This document shows, in pieces, positions 8,425-18,661 of a DNA stretch of 64,000 nt. The translations under genes and the position numbers were made by a program. The stretch is from an uncultured Lachnospiraceae bacterium (GTDB lineage: Bacteria > Bacillota > Clostridia > Lachnospirales > Lachnospiraceae): the NCBI GenBank assembly GCA_900315735.1, contig ONAD01000004.1:1-64000 (forward strand). Reading direction: 5' to 3'. Numbering within the stretch: the first letter of the stretch is position 1; each line of letters starts with the position of its first letter. Under the pieces are notes generated by a model. It did no database searches and was not told where the DNA came from. It saw only the letters and a program-made list of their open reading frames with translations.

Positions 8425-8772
8425 CTAGTCCTCCTTATCTTCTGTGAATTCTTCTCCCAAGAAAAATACACGGTAATACATCTCAAGCGATTCAAAGAGC
8501 TCTGTCTTTTCCCGCTGCATCTGTTTGATTTTTAACACACTGCCGATTTCATCATAAAAGAAATCCCCATCCTCGCACTCTGTCCGGAAATTCAGATTTC
8601 CTTCTTTGTCAAATATGAGCTGCAGTGTTCCTCCGATATCCTCTGTATACAGTACACAAAGAATATTCAAGTCCTCTTTGATTCCCTCCGGAAGTCCGTT
8701 AAACAACGGATTCAGATAGAATTTCTTGGTATAAGCGCTGGAACCGCATAAAACGATTTCTTCCTGCTCCAT
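8425..8772 (-). CDS. Conserved Clostridia protein of unknown function (DUF6145-like)
   Basis: 115 residues, no membrane segment. It opens [20 protein letters not shown] and has an acidic alpha/beta body ([33 protein letters not shown]) with an acidic C-terminus. I think it belongs to the DUF6145 group found beside birA and coaX in Lachnospiraceae, but this is from memory. It sits between birA (23 bases) and coaX (1 base), clearly in the operon. AAGGAG precedes the ATG by 9 bases. No function can be given. Confidence 0.8.
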   Translation of the reverse strand: MEQEEIVLCGSSAYTKKFYLNPLFNGLPEGIKEDLNILCVLYTEDIGGTLQLIFDKEGNLNFRTECEDGDFFYDEIGSVLKIKQMQREKTELFESLEMYYRVFFLGEEFTEDKED

Positions 8773-8795
8773 ATATTCATACTCCTTTTTCTTAT

Positions 8796-9773
8796 TTATA
8801 CATATCCATAAATGCCACGGACAGATACTTCCCCGGAAGACACCAGTTTTCTTGCTTCCCAGGTATCTACGATTAATTCACCCCGGTCAGTAATGCCCTG
8901 TGCCACTCCCTCAAATGGCTCTTTCGGGTCTAACACTCTTACCTTCTGCCCTTTATTGGCAAGGCTTGCATCGTATTCCTTCCGCAAATCCCGCAAATCC
9001 TGATATGCCATAAACCGGTCATAATAATACTCGAATTCTTCCCAGATAGCTTCTATTAATCCTGCACGGTTTACCCGTTTTCCACTTTGTAAAAGAAGCG
9101 AGGTGGCATTCTGTGCAATCTCTTCCGGGAAACTTTCATTATTCACATTGATGCCAATGCCTACCACAATATGGTTTACATAATCCATCTGTGCACTCAT
9201 TTCTGTCAGGATTCCTACCACTTTTTTTCCGTTGATGACAATATCATTTGGCCACTTTATCTTTGCTTCCATACCGGTACAACGGGTAATGCCCTTTGCC
9301 ACTGCCATGGCTGCCACCAGAGTCAGCATGGATGCATTGGAAGGATTCATCTCCGGTTTTAAAATCAGTGTCATAAAGATTCCGGTTCCCGGCAGAGAGC
9401 TCCAGCCTCTTCCTCGTCTGCCTTTTCCGGCATCCTGCTGGTCTGCTACCACGAGGGTTCCATGCTCGGCTCCCTCTTCCGCCAGACGGCTGGCTCTCAC
9501 ATTGGTGGAATCTGTTTCATCATAATAATAGATTTTCTTTCCAATCCAGTCGGTTTTACGGATGCTGCTCAATTCATTTTCGCTTAAGATATCCGGTGTA
9601 CCTACAATCCGGTAGCCCCGGTTCTGCACTGCTTCGATTTCATATCCATCCTTTTTCAACTGATTGATTGCTTTCCACACTGCGGTTCTGGATACGCCGA
9701 AGCGTTCGCAAAGCTCCTGTCCGGAAACATAACCTTCCGCTTCCCGCAGTGCTGCAAGTATTTTTGCTTTCAT
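8796..9773 (-). CDS. birA: Biotin-protein ligase / biotin operon repressor
   Basis: Attaches biotin to carboxylase carrier proteins and, with the bound intermediate biotinyl-AMP, represses biotin genes. 325 residues, the long bifunctional form. Residues 1-60 are a winged helix (GQELCERFGVSRTAVWKAIN). The ligase domain contains GKGRRGRGWSS, the biotin/AMP loop, and KWPNDIVINGKKVVGIL. A C-terminal SH3-like domain (about 275-325) ends the protein. It follows argF by 6 bases and shares its ribosome binding site region (TAGGAGA). Confidence 0.96.
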   Translation of the reverse strand: MKAKILAALREAEGYVSGQELCERFGVSRTAVWKAINQLKKDGYEIEAVQNRGYRIVGTPDILSENELSSIRKTDWIGKKIYYYDETDSTNVRASRLAEEGAEHGTLVVADQQDAGKGRRGRGWSSLPGTGIFMTLILKPEMNPSNASMLTLVAAMAVAKGITRCTGMEAKIKWPNDIVINGKKVVGILTEMSAQMDYVNHIVVGIGINVNNESFPEEIAQNATSLLLQSGKRVNRAGLIEAIWEEFEYYYDRFMAYQDLRDLRKEYDASLANKGQKVRVLDPKEPFEGVAQGITDRGELIVDTWEARKLVSSGEVSVRGIYGYV

Positions 9774-9779
9774 AGGTCT

Positions 9780-10769
9780 TTATTCTCCTAAAGTTGCAAG
9801 CATAACTGCCTTAATCGTATGCATACGATTCTCTGCTTCATCAAATACGATGGATTTCTCACTTTCGAATACTTCATCGGTTACTTCCAGCTCGGAATAT
9901 CCGAATTTCTCATAGACATCCTGTCCAATCTTGGTCTTAAGGTCATGGAATGCCGGGAGACAATGCATAAATAATGCCTGCTCTCCTGCGTTATCCATCA
10001 GCTTCTTATTTACCTGATATGGCATCAGGTCTGTAATACGCTCTTTCCAGGCCTCTTCCGGCTCACCCATGGATACCCATACATCGGTGTAGACAATGTC
10101 TGCGCCCTTGGTTCCTTCCATGGCATCTTCTGTCAGAGTAATGGTTCCGCCTGTGCGGGATGCCACATCTTCACAATATGTAACCAGCTTTGGATTCGGG
10201 AAATATTTCTTATTGGTACATGCCACAAAATGCATACCCAGTTTTGCGCAGGTTACCATCAGGGAATTTCCCATATTATAACGGGCATCTCCCATATATG
10301 CCAGCTTTACGCCCTTTAATCTGCCAAGATGCTCACGGATGGTCAGCATATCTGCTAACATCTGGGTCGGATGAAATTCATTGGTCAGTCCGTTCCATAC
10401 CGGAACGCCTGCATATTTTGCCAGCTCTTCTACGATATCCTGACCATAACCACGATATTCGATTCCGTCAAACATACGTCCCAAAACTCTTGCGGTATCC
10501 GGGATACTCTCTTTCTTTCCAATCTGGGAACCGGATGGGTCAAGGTATGTCACATGCATACCAAGGTCATGGGCTGCCACTTCAAAAGAGCAGCGGGTTC
10601 TGGTACTGGTCTTTTCAAAAATCAGTGCAATATTCTTGCCAATCAGGCTGTCATGCAAAATACCCTGTTTTTTCTTTGCTTTCAGGTCTGCTGCCAAGTC
10701 TATCATATAGAGAATTTCTTCCGGTTCGAAATCCATCAGTTTTAAGAAATTACGTCCTTTTAAATTCAT
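9780..10769 (-). CDS. argF: Ornithine carbamoyltransferase
   Basis: Converts ornithine and carbamoyl phosphate to citrulline, for arginine synthesis or, in reverse, the arginine deiminase route. 329 residues. Carbamoyl-phosphate loop [12 protein letters not shown], the [12 protein letters not shown] motif, and the ornithine-site HCLPAFHD near the C-terminus are all present. It is the first gene of the operon that ends with lysS. No other arginine gene is nearby, so the direction of use cannot be told. AGGAGAAATACA precedes the ATG. Confidence 0.96.
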   Translation of the reverse strand: MNLKGRNFLKLMDFEPEEILYMIDLAADLKAKKKQGILHDSLIGKNIALIFEKTSTRTRCSFEVAAHDLGMHVTYLDPSGSQIGKKESIPDTARVLGRMFDGIEYRGYGQDIVEELAKYAGVPVWNGLTNEFHPTQMLADMLTIREHLGRLKGVKLAYMGDARYNMGNSLMVTCAKLGMHFVACTNKKYFPNPKLVTYCEDVASRTGGTITLTEDAMEGTKGADIVYTDVWVSMGEPEEAWKERITDLMPYQVNKKLMDNAGEQALFMHCLPAFHDLKTKIGQDVYEKFGYSELEVTDEVFESEKSIVFDEAENRMHTIKAVMLATLGE

Positions 10770-10803
10770 TGTATTTCTCCTCTTTTCTTCTTTTTATACA
10801 AAA

Positions 10804-10833
10804 CGGGCTGTCCTACATAGATGTGGCAGCCCG
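10804..10833 (-). terminator. Terminator after the band-7 gene
   Basis: CGGGCTG pairs with CAGCCCG around a 16-base loop; on the minus strand it is followed by TTTTGT. It separates the band-7 protein gene from argF, so argF likely has its own promoter in the remaining 35 bases or is reached by read-through. Confidence 0.65.
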
Positions 10834-10865
10834 ATTTTCGTTTCGATTCATGGTTTCCTTTTTAA

Positions 10866-11792
10866 TTATTTATCTCCGGCAACCTCTGTAATTGATTTTA
10901 CCAGCCCTGCAACACCCTGTATCTCAGATGGAATGATAATCTTTGTTGCCTTTCCATCAGCAGCCTTTGCAAAAGCTTCTAAGCTCTTAAGCTGTAATAC
11001 AGCATCGTCCGGCGCTGCTTCTTTTAAGAAACGAAGTCCGTCTGCATTTGCCTGCTGAATCTTTAAGATAGCTTCTGCCTGACCTTCTGCCTCTTTTACG
11101 GTTGCTTCCTTCTGTGCCTCTGCACGTAAGATTGCTGCAGTTTTCTCTGCCTCTGCATCTAAGATTGCAGATTCTTTCTTACCTTCTGCTACAAGAATCG
11201 TAGATTTCTTCTCACCTTCTGCCCGAAGAATTGCCTCACGTCTTTCACGCTCTGCCTTCATCTGTTTCTCCATGGCATCCTGAATTGCCTTCGGTGGGAT
11301 GATATTCTTTAACTCTACACGGTTTACTTTAATTCCCCATGGGTCTGTTGCCACATCCAGAGAAGCTCTCATCTTGGTATTGATAGTCTCTCTTGAAGTA
11401 AGTGTCTCATCTAATTCCAGATCACCGATGATATTACGAAGTGTGGTTGCAGTCAGATTTTCGATTGCCATAATCGGATTCTCAACACCGTAAGCAAATA
11501 ACTTCGGATCTGTAATCTGGAAATATACAACGGTGTCAATCTGCATGGTTACATTATCTTTGGTAATTACCGGCTGCGGTGGGAAATCAACCACCTGCTC
11601 TTTTAAAAGAACTCTCTTTGCGATACGGTCAATAAACGGTGCTTTAAAATGAAGTCCTACGCCCCATGTTGCAAGATATCCACCCAGACGCTCTACAACA
11701 ACTGCATTTGCCTGCGGTACAATCTTGATACATGACACAATAATTACCAGTACAAGTATTACTAAAATGATAAGTGCTATTAATCCTTCCAT
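10866..11792 (-). CDS. SPFH/band 7 membrane protein (stomatin/QmcA-like)
   Basis: 308 residues. One N-terminal membrane anchor (IALIILVILVLVIIVSCI), then a band 7 domain (about 30-190; VVVERLGGYLATWGVGLHFK is the classic opening) and a long Ala/Glu-rich coiled coil (about 185-260, repeated A-E-x-E/K-K units) that drives oligomer formation. The C-terminus ends VAGLVKSITEVAGDK. Stomatin-like proteins form ring assemblies at membrane microdomains; their partner is often an NfeD protein, which is absent here. It probably forms a single-gene unit. Confidence 0.9.
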   Translation of the reverse strand: MEGLIALIILVILVLVIIVSCIKIVPQANAVVVERLGGYLATWGVGLHFKAPFIDRIAKRVLLKEQVVDFPPQPVITKDNVTMQIDTVVYFQITDPKLFAYGVENPIMAIENLTATTLRNIIGDLELDETLTSRETINTKMRASLDVATDPWGIKVNRVELKNIIPPKAIQDAMEKQMKAERERREAILRAEGEKKSTILVAEGKKESAILDAEAEKTAAILRAEAQKEATVKEAEGQAEAILKIQQANADGLRFLKEAAPDDAVLQLKSLEAFAKAADGKATKIIIPSEIQGVAGLVKSITEVAGDK

Positions 11793-11861
11793 TTTTACCC
11801 TCCAAAACTTATATTTTTGAATAACTATTCACATATTACTATACTTTTTCCAAGATTACAA

Positions 11862-11892
11862 CAGGGTGCCAAAAAACTCTTTTGACACCCTG
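11862..11892. terminator. Hairpin after the SleB-type hydrolase gene
   Basis: CAGGGTG and CACCCTG form a 7-bp stem with an A/T-rich loop between the wall-hydrolase gene and the band-7 gene. The U-tract is weak on the minus strand, so termination may be partial. Confidence 0.45.
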
Positions 11893-11925
11893 AATTGATT
11901 CTCTCTTATATTTTCTTAAATTTTC

Positions 11926-13107
11926 CTAGAAAAATACATGGTTTCCGATTACTACTCCTGCCTGACCGGAACTTGCACGACGGAAACTTAATGCTCCACC
12001 GGTATTATCCACACCGGATAATGCTTCCTGTGCTGCCTGTAAACAGCTTCCGCTGACACCGCTTGAAATAACGGATGCAACTTTTCCATTTCCTGCCGGT
12101 GTAAACTGACCGCTCTGATAAATAACATCATAAAGGCTGGATGGATAAGCGCCGCTTCTCAGACGGTTCATAACAACTGCTCCGACTGCCAGCTGTCCTT
12201 CATAACATTCGCTGCCTGCCTCACACTGGATTAATGCTGCAAGGAGTGTTACTTCATCACAGTTTGCTGCTACAGATGCATTCTGTGTTACCATGGTTGT
12301 TGTAGTCTGTGCTGCTTTCTTTGCTTCCTCTTCTGCAGCCTTCTCTGCTAATGCAGCTCTTTCTTCTTCCATGGAAACTGCTGATGTTACATTTAAGGAT
12401 ACCGTTACATAATCTGCTGAAACAAATGCTGTGGAATTCTTTAAGCTGACTGCAACCCATCCTTCCGGAGCTTCTGTCTGTGTATCAACCACAAGTTTGT
12501 CTCCTTCGGATGCTGCCTTGATAACAGATGCTTCCGGATTTGCCTCACTACGGACACGAAGTCCGCCGGTAGTTACAGTTGCTACAGTGTCACATACAGT
12601 CTGTGCATAAGCGTATGCTTCCTGACCTGCCACACAATATTCGCTCTTTACATATCCGTCTACAGAACCGGATGTAATGTGATACCAGCCATCTAATGTT
12701 TCTACAATATCAGCTGCTGCACCTTTATATAATTTTCCAATTACTTCAGACTCTCCATCTGCGGAACTTCTTATATATAAGAAATCATCCACATTCGCCA
12801 TGAGCTTACTGTTCCATGCCTGCTGCTCTTCGCTGAGCTGCGGCTCCTCTTCCTGTGCTTCTGCAACGACTGTCACATCTGCACGCTCAATGGATGCCTG
12901 CGCGGTTGCTGTGTCTCCCAATGATGCCAATTCTTCTATAATGCCGGCGGAGCCATATGCCTGTACGTCTGCCACAACTTTTGTTTCCTGCTGTGTTTCC
13001 GGTACATTTTCTACTGGTGCTGTCTGCATAACTGCTGTGACTGCGGTTACAACGGTAAGCATCACTGCTATAATTGTGCTCTCAATCACTCTTTTTCTTA
13101 AATTCAT
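11926..13107 (-). CDS. Secreted SleB-type cell wall hydrolase with SH3 domains
   Basis: 393 residues. A signal-anchor (STIIAVMLTVVTAVTAVMQ) is followed by an Ala/Glu-rich linker, two bacterial SH3 domains (about 105-165, DDFLYIRSSADGESEVIGKL; about 175-240, GGLRVRSEANPEASVIKAAS) and a C-terminal hydrolase_2/SleB domain (about 285-393) with LAALIQCEAGSECYEGQLAV and AVVMNRLRSGAYP. The catalytic Glu is expected in QCEAGSE. SleB-type enzymes are lytic transglycosylases of spore cortex, but SH3-bearing forms like this are common in vegetative Lachnospiraceae. GGAGG before the ATG at 13107 decides the start; upstream in-frame ATGs lack a good site. Confidence 0.9.
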   Translation of the reverse strand: MNLRKRVIESTIIAVMLTVVTAVTAVMQTAPVENVPETQQETKVVADVQAYGSAGIIEELASLGDTATAQASIERADVTVVAEAQEEEPQLSEEQQAWNSKLMANVDDFLYIRSSADGESEVIGKLYKGAAADIVETLDGWYHITSGSVDGYVKSEYCVAGQEAYAYAQTVCDTVATVTTGGLRVRSEANPEASVIKAASEGDKLVVDTQTEAPEGWVAVSLKNSTAFVSADYVTVSLNVTSAVSMEEERAALAEKAAEEEAKKAAQTTTTMVTQNASVAANCDEVTLLAALIQCEAGSECYEGQLAVGAVVMNRLRSGAYPSSLYDVIYQSGQFTPAGNGKVASVISSGVSGSCLQAAQEALSGVDNTGGALSFRRASSGQAGVVIGNHVFF

Positions 13108-13356
13108 TTTGACCTCCATAACATATACCATATTTTTCATTTTTTAAGGATTATTAACAAGTATATGTCATTTTATTCATATTTATTACATTTATTACAA
13201 ATTTGTTACGTCCCGGATTATAACAAAGTAATTTTTATTTGTCAAGTTTCTGTACTTTTTATCCAATTCATGATATAATCTCCTATAATAATTACGCAAA
13301 ATCACCAGAAAAAGTTTCGTCTTTTTTCGTGATAGTAATAAGGAGGATGTATTTAC

Positions 13357-15159
13357 ATGAAGGAACGTAAGCAAAAAGATCCTGCTTTGAAGCAGAATCC
13401 AGTAAAGGCTCCAAAGCCTGCGAAAGCGCAGAAAGTGCCGAAAGCACCGAAAGTGCCTAAGGAGAAGAAGGAGAAAAAAACCGGACTTCACTCCATGCGC
13501 TTTAATGTCGTACAGTTAGTTCTGCTGAGTATTATCATCAGTGTTGCTTCTCTTCTGATTATGATTATTCCGGTTGCTGATAATGCAATTTCCACTCTGG
13601 CAGAAAGCTATATGCGTGATGTCTGTGATACCTGCGGTTTAAATGTTGATGCTGCCCTGAACCGGAGCGGTAACATTATTTTAAATCAGGCATATCTTGA
13701 AACTCTGATCGGTGATGTCTGCATCAATGATCTGGATTCCAGTTACGCCTATGTGGTTGGTTCAGATGGAACCATGATTTACCATCCGGATGAAAGTAAA
13801 GTCGGACAACCTGTAGAAAATGCCGCAATTAAACAGGTGGTAGCTGATTTGGAAGCAGGTAAAGAACAGCAGAAGGGTATGGCAATCTACGAATTCAGAG
13901 GTGCTGAAAAATATGCGGCTTACTATGTTACTTCTAATAAAGCAGCTATTTTAGTCATTACCGCTGACCGTGGAGATATTTTAAGTTCTAAAGATGCAAT
14001 TTATGCCCGCGCCGGTGGTGCCGCAGTTGTTATCTTTATTATACTTGGTATCCTTTCTTTCCTTATTGCAAGTAAAATGACCCGTCCGATTGTAGAGATT
14101 ACCAATGTTATCAAACGTTTCTCTTCCCTGAACTTTGCAGAAAGCCCGACTACCATCCGTATCAGCAAACGTAAGGATGAAACCGGGCAGATGGCAAGAG
14201 CTATCGGAGATTTACGTGAGAAGTTAGTTACAATTGTTTCACAGATTAAGTCCCAGAGTGAACTGCTTTACAATGCATCTACTGAACTGGATACCAATGC
14301 ATCCCACACTACATCAACCGTAGGAAATGTTGAAACTGCAGTAAATGAAATTGCTACCGGAGCTACCAACCAGGCTTCCGAAACCCAGAAAGCTACCGAT
14401 GATATCGTTAATATGGGTAACATGATTGAACATACCAACAGTCAGGTTGAAAATCTTACAAGCACTGCTAACCTGATGCGTGAATCCAGCGAGGAAGCTG
14501 CTGCCACCCTGAAAGAACTGGACAACATCAACCAGCAGGCAATTGCTTCTATTGATGTTATTTATGAACAGACCAATATAACTAATATCTCTGCCCTGAA
14601 GATTAAAGAAGCTACAACTTTGATTTCTTCCATCGCAGAAGAGACTAACCTTCTTTCCTTAAATGCTTCTATCGAAGCTGCCCGTGCCGGTGAGGCAGGA
14701 CGTGGATTTGCCGTTGTTGCATCGCAGATTCAGAAACTGGCTGACCAGTCCAATGAATCTGCAAACCAAATTGACCAGATTATCCATGCTTTGATTGAAG
14801 ATTCTGAAAAAGCAGTTAAGACCATGGATGAGGTTAAAACTATTATGAACCTGCAGAGTGAAAACGTACATAAGACCGGTCAGGTATTCGAACAGGTTCG
14901 TGATGGAATCAGTTCTTCTATCAGTGGCGTAGGCGAGATTGCCACCAGAACAACACAGCTTGATAAAGCCCGTGGAGATGTTGTGGATGTCGTACAGAAT
15001 CTTACCGCAATTGCCCAGCAGAATGCAGCAAGTACCGAAGAAACTTCCGCTTCCGTTATGGAAGTCAGCAATGTTATGCAGGAAATCATGGAAAATGCAA
15101 ATCGTCTGAAAGAGATTGCTTCCATCCTAGAAGAAAATATGAATTCATTTACTTTATAA
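13357..15159 (+). CDS. Methyl-accepting chemotaxis protein with Lys/Pro-rich N-tail
   Basis: 600 residues, transmembrane chemoreceptor feeding CheA/CheW. An unusual cytoplasmic N-tail (residues 1-45) of Lys-Ala-Pro repeats ([15 protein letters not shown]) precedes TM1 (about 50-72). An extracellular Cache-type sensor (about 75-215) with [18 protein letters not shown]2 (about 222-243), HAMP (about 245-300) and the signalling coiled coil follow. The receptor tip is [30 protein letters not shown] precedes the ATG by 9 bases. Monocistronic, closed by a strong terminator. The ligand is unknown; Cache domains of this kind bind small molecules such as amino acids or carboxylates. Confidence 0.95.
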   Translation: MKERKQKDPALKQNPVKAPKPAKAQKVPKAPKVPKEKKEKKTGLHSMRFNVVQLVLLSIIISVASLLIMIIPVADNAISTLAESYMRDVCDTCGLNVDAALNRSGNIILNQAYLETLIGDVCINDLDSSYAYVVGSDGTMIYHPDESKVGQPVENAAIKQVVADLEAGKEQQKGMAIYEFRGAEKYAAYYVTSNKAAILVITADRGDILSSKDAIYARAGGAAVVIFIILGILSFLIASKMTRPIVEITNVIKRFSSLNFAESPTTIRISKRKDETGQMARAIGDLREKLVTIVSQIKSQSELLYNASTELDTNASHTTSTVGNVETAVNEIATGATNQASETQKATDDIVNMGNMIEHTNSQVENLTSTANLMRESSEEAAATLKELDNINQQAIASIDVIYEQTNITNISALKIKEATTLISSIAEETNLLSLNASIEAARAGEAGRGFAVVASQIQKLADQSNESANQIDQIIHALIEDSEKAVKTMDEVKTIMNLQSENVHKTGQVFEQVRDGISSSISGVGEIATRTTQLDKARGDVVDVVQNLTAIAQQNAASTEETSASVMEVSNVMQEIMENANRLKEIASILEENMNSFTL

Positions 15160-15171
15160 TATGCAATAGAA

Positions 15172-15216
15172 AGAACTCCACCCGGCTGGATATTCCAATC
15201 GGATGGAGTTCTTTTT
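15172..15216 (+). terminator. Terminator of the chemoreceptor gene
   Basis: AGAACTCCA and TGGAGTTCT form a 9-bp stem (15172-15180 with 15204-15212) followed by TTTTC. It lies between the convergent chemoreceptor and pgi genes and could serve both. Confidence 0.8.
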
Positions 15217-15278
15217 CGCTGTAATGCAAGGACTGATTCAAATTTAAATGATTTTATCTTACCCTGCTTCAGCAGTTT

Positions 15279-16625
15279 TTATAAACGTTTCATTAATGCT
15301 TCTCTTGCTTCTTCATAACCTGGTTTTCCAAGTAATGCGAACATGTTCTTCTTGTAGCTTTCTACACCTGGCTGGTTAAATGGATTTACTCCAAGCAGGT
15401 ATCCGCTGACACCACATGCAAACTCGAAGAAGTAGAATAATTCTCCTAAGTAGAATTCGTTCTGCTCCGGAATCTTTACCATGAAGTTTGGAACCTGACC
15501 ATCGGTATGTGCAAGAATGGTTCCGTTCATTGCACTCTTATTTACAAAGTCCATATCTTTTCCAGCAAGATAATTTAATCCGTCTAAGTCAACCGGCTCT
15601 TCCTGAATTGTGATATTGTGCTTTGGAGTCTCAACATTCATAACAGTCTCAAACATAATTCTGGAACCATCCTGAATGAACTGTCCCATAGAATGTAAGT
15701 CTGTTGTTAAATCTACAGATGCCGGGAAGATACCCTTCTGGTCTTTTCCTTCACTCTCTCCGAATAACTGTTTCCACCATTCAGATACATAATGAAGACT
15801 TGGCTCATAGTTGCAAAGGATTTCTACTGCTTTGCCTTTTCTTAATAAGATGTTACGAACTGCTGCATACTGTAATGCATCGTTCTCTGCGAAATCCTGC
15901 TCTAAAGCAAGCTTTCTTCCTTCTGCAGCACCATCCATTAATTTCTGGATATCTGCGCCACTTACTGCGATTGGAAGAAGTCCTACAGCGGTAAGTACGG
16001 AGAAACGTCCTCCGACATCATCCGGTACTACAAATGTCTCATATCCTTCTTCATCTGCAAGATGTTTTAATGCTCCCTTTGCTTTATCTGTGGTTGCATA
16101 AATTCTCTTTGCAGCTTCTTCTTTACCATATTTCTTCTCTAACTTCTCTTTGAAGATACGGAAAGCGATTGCCGGCTCAGTTGTTGTTCCTGATTTGGAA
16201 ATGATATTTACGGAGAAATCACGGTCTCCTACTACATCAAGCAGTCCCTGTAAATAGCTGCCACTGATGCTGTTTCCTGCATAATAAATCTCAGGAGTCT
16301 TACGAACTTCCTTAGAAACATTATTATAAAATCCATGTCTTAAGAATTCGATTGCTGCTCTTGCGCCAAGATAAGAACCACCGATTCCGATTACTACTAA
16401 CACTTCAGAATCAGACTGTATCTTAGCTGCTGCCTTCTGGATTCTTGCGAACTCTTCCTTATCATAATCTACCGGAAGATCCAGCCAGCCTAAGAAATCA
16501 TTTCCGGCTCCGGTTTTATCCAATAACTCTTTTTTTGCATTGTCTACAAGTTTGCTCATATAGCCAACTTCTTCTTCGCTGATGAAGGAAGCTGCCTTTG
16601 AGTAATCAAATGTTACTTTACTCAT
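15279..16625 (-). CDS. pgi: Glucose-6-phosphate isomerase
   Basis: Interconverts glucose-6-phosphate and fructose-6-phosphate in glycolysis. 448 residues, typical of the short Firmicutes form. Phosphate-binding [14 protein letters not shown] and [13 protein letters not shown], the [16 protein letters not shown] signature, and the catalytic-site region [18 protein letters not shown] are present, as is the C-terminal [14 protein letters not shown] motif. Single gene with AAGGAG 10 bases before the ATG. Confidence 0.98.
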   Translation of the reverse strand: MSKVTFDYSKAASFISEEEVGYMSKLVDNAKKELLDKTGAGNDFLGWLDLPVDYDKEEFARIQKAAAKIQSDSEVLVVIGIGGSYLGARAAIEFLRHGFYNNVSKEVRKTPEIYYAGNSISGSYLQGLLDVVGDRDFSVNIISKSGTTTEPAIAFRIFKEKLEKKYGKEEAAKRIYATTDKAKGALKHLADEEGYETFVVPDDVGGRFSVLTAVGLLPIAVSGADIQKLMDGAAEGRKLALEQDFAENDALQYAAVRNILLRKGKAVEILCNYEPSLHYVSEWWKQLFGESEGKDQKGIFPASVDLTTDLHSMGQFIQDGSRIMFETVMNVETPKHNITIQEEPVDLDGLNYLAGKDMDFVNKSAMNGTILAHTDGQVPNFMVKIPEQNEFYLGELFYFFEFACGVSGYLLGVNPFNQPGVESYKKNMFALLGKPGYEEAREALMKRL

Positions 16626-16718
16626 TTCAAATTCACTCCTTTGTTTTTTCTATACACAATTCCCTAATTATGAATAAAATTTCATTAGAGTTTATTTTAT
16701 CAAACCTATATGCATTTA

Positions 16719-17018
16719 TCAAGGAAAAATTTCCTTCAAAACTGCATTAAATACCGCTTCTTCCTGCTGTTTTCTCTTCTTTTCGATAGAATCCCGCATC
16801 TGTTCTTCCTGTCTTGATACCAACGGCTCTTCTTTTGTGCCATCCTCCGTTAATATGACATTCAGGTAATCTTCTACCTTATCCTGTATCACCTGTAATC
16901 TGCGGCCTGTCCGGTTCACTTTAACCAGAATCTGCAGAATGATTATCATTTGTAAGAGCATTCCTGCCAGAATTATGTAATTTGCATATTCATACACAAA
17001 ATTCACGAAAGCTCCCAT
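16719..17018 (-). CDS. Small membrane-anchored coiled-coil protein
   Basis: 99 residues, not recognised. One N-terminal membrane segment (ANYIILAGMLLQMIIILQILV) is followed by a helical charged part (RLQVIQDKVEDYLNVIL, then QEEQMRDSIEKKRKQQEEAV) that should form a coiled coil. AAGAGG lies 8 bases before the ATG. It lies between pgi and the MBL-fold protein on the same strand. Its shape would suit a membrane scaffold, but nothing shows a role. Confidence 0.65.
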   Translation of the reverse strand: MGAFVNFVYEYANYIILAGMLLQMIIILQILVKVNRTGRRLQVIQDKVEDYLNVILTEDGTKEEPLVSRQEEQMRDSIEKKRKQQEEAVFNAVLKEIFP

Positions 17019-17137
17019 TCTTATAACCTCTTTTCCTTTTTCTTTCTATTATAAAAAGGAACCTTTCATTTGAAAAGAGGACAGAGCTGTGTTTTCGCCG
17101 CATCTTTTTCCATTTTTCCCTTTGTTTCTGCGGTCTT

Positions 17138-18511
17138 CTACAAAAGCTGCTGATATTCTTCCCCATCCAACATATATCCGGAAAGGCAGCAGCCATACTC
17201 TTCATTTACGCCGATAATCCGGTTATAGGATCCAGCCAGCAGAATATCTTTTAATATCTTCGTATCCATACGCTCATTGATATTTCCAACCCAGTAGCGG
17301 ATACCCTCTCCTTCAAATTTCCACGGAAATTCCGGATTCCATTTAGACACATCTTCATTGCCCGGAATTGATACAATCCGTACCGTCTTTCCATACCCCC
17401 GGTAACGTTTTAAAATCTCCTCCATGTTCTTGTGCATATTTACATTTCCCAGAAATAATACGCCCATTCGAAGCGTTCTGCTCTCCCTGGTAAACTGATT
17501 CCGAAGCATTCCATAATCATTTCGCTGGATGCATTTTAGCATGCATACCGTTCCACCGGCATCCAGATAGGGTGAGCACTGATTTTCCCTGCCAAAAGAC
17601 TGTTCATACATGGCACCATCAATTTTGCTCCCACTCTCTTTTACCCTCGCCGGGCCTGCATACATAATAACTGCCGCATATGCTTCTAATCCATAGGTCT
17701 TTTTATAGGCCTCCAGTTCCCGCAGCATTCCCGCCTGATACTGTGTATTCTCAGGATGACGAAGTGCCCTGTCATAGCCTTCCTTCGTATAATACCTTCT
17801 GGTAAACTGGTATAATTCCGTCACGTCCATTCCATATGCCGAGAAATAAAATACCCATTTGTTCTCTATTATGCATCCGGCTTTTACCACCGGGATATAT
17901 TCCCGTTCCATAATCTTTATGGTTTCCAGATCTTCTGCATCTGCCAGTTCAAAATAACTGCCTTCTCTGGCATTCTGCACCGCATCTAAGGAACAGGGCG
18001 GACAATTGCCATATAATAAATAAACATTTTCCACGCCCATGTCTTTTAATACATGGTATGGCTGGCGGATAAGGCTTGCAATTTCTTCATTATCTTCCTT
18101 CCAAAACAATTCCCATGGCTCAGGCATTCCCTGTTCCACCAATATCCGGTAAATCGGTGCCACATAGGGCATAATCACAGTTCGAATTGTCGTGTGTTTC
18201 AGTAGTGTATACAATATGCAGATGCAGGTTCTGGTATATTCTCCTACCACTACAAGGTCAATCGGTGCTCCGCTTAACCGGTCAATGGTATTTTCATCCA
18301 GTGCCCCACTTTCACTCATGCCGCTAAAACCGCCATTTATACCATCATTCATACTGCCGCTCAGGATATTTCTTTTTGTGCTGCTCACAGGATTTCCGGA
18401 CAAATATACATAATTCACACCACAGTCTTTTTCTTCATTGTAAATGCTGCCCGCCTGAATGATTCCATTTTCTACATTTTCAAATAAGTATCGATAATAT
18501 AATGCTTTCAT
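17138..18511 (-). CDS. Degenerate metallo-beta-lactamase-fold protein, unknown role
   Basis: 457 residues. Several segments line up with MBL-fold hydrolases, yet each metal site is altered. LVVVGEYTRTCICILYTLLK matches the region that normally carries HxHxDH after LVLSH or LVISH, here GEYTRT; it is followed by the family-like TIRTVIMPYVAP. MGVLFLGNVNMHKN matches the TGD/LGD segment, with Asp replaced by Asn. VRIVSIPGNEDVSKWNPEF matches the usual PHHGS-x-x-NW segment with both His lost. The C-terminal YWVGNINERMDTKILKDIL fits the end of the fold. This alignment is mine by eye. GGGAGG precedes the ATG at 18511 by 9 bases; an ATG at 18529 is less well placed. It diverges from murG. Confidence 0.65.
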   Translation of the reverse strand: MKALYYRYLFENVENGIIQAGSIYNEEKDCGVNYVYLSGNPVSSTKRNILSGSMNDGINGGFSGMSESGALDENTIDRLSGAPIDLVVVGEYTRTCICILYTLLKHTTIRTVIMPYVAPIYRILVEQGMPEPWELFWKEDNEEIASLIRQPYHVLKDMGVENVYLLYGNCPPCSLDAVQNAREGSYFELADAEDLETIKIMEREYIPVVKAGCIIENKWVFYFSAYGMDVTELYQFTRRYYTKEGYDRALRHPENTQYQAGMLRELEAYKKTYGLEAYAAVIMYAGPARVKESGSKIDGAMYEQSFGRENQCSPYLDAGGTVCMLKCIQRNDYGMLRNQFTRESRTLRMGVLFLGNVNMHKNMEEILKRYRGYGKTVRIVSIPGNEDVSKWNPEFPWKFEGEGIRYWVGNINERMDTKILKDILLAGSYNRIIGVNEEYGCCLSGYMLDGEEYQQLL

Positions 18512-18573
18512 CTTCTCATACCTCCCCATAAAATTCTCTGGTATTTTGTGATTGGATAAGATTTTAAATTAAG

Positions 18574-18601
18574 TTGACTTTTTTTGCCAAGAGTATAATA
18601 T
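18574..18601 (+). promoter_or_regulatory. Promoter candidate for murG
   Basis: TTGACT at 18574-18579 followed 16 bases later by TAATAT (18596-18601); the better TATAAT at 18594-18599 gives a short 14-base spacer. It lies in the 150-base gap between the divergent MBL-fold and murG genes. Confidence 0.5.
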
Positions 18602-18661
18602 ATTATTCAGCAAATCATTTTACAGTATAAGTAATCTGATATTAAAGAAAGGATTCTTTTC

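Noticed and set aside
10190-10891. Plus-strand reading frame of 233 residues
   Set aside because: Antisense to argF, which has clear family motifs; composition is that of a shadow frame.
13305-13336. Sigma-28-like AAAAGTTT...GATA in front of the chemoreceptor
   Set aside because: The spacer is 10 rather than 11, the -10 box is poor, and the start point would leave almost no leader before the ribosome binding site.
17138-18511. Active metallo-beta-lactamase or nuclease
   Set aside because: None of the metal-binding His/Asp residues is present, so hydrolase activity should not be annotated.
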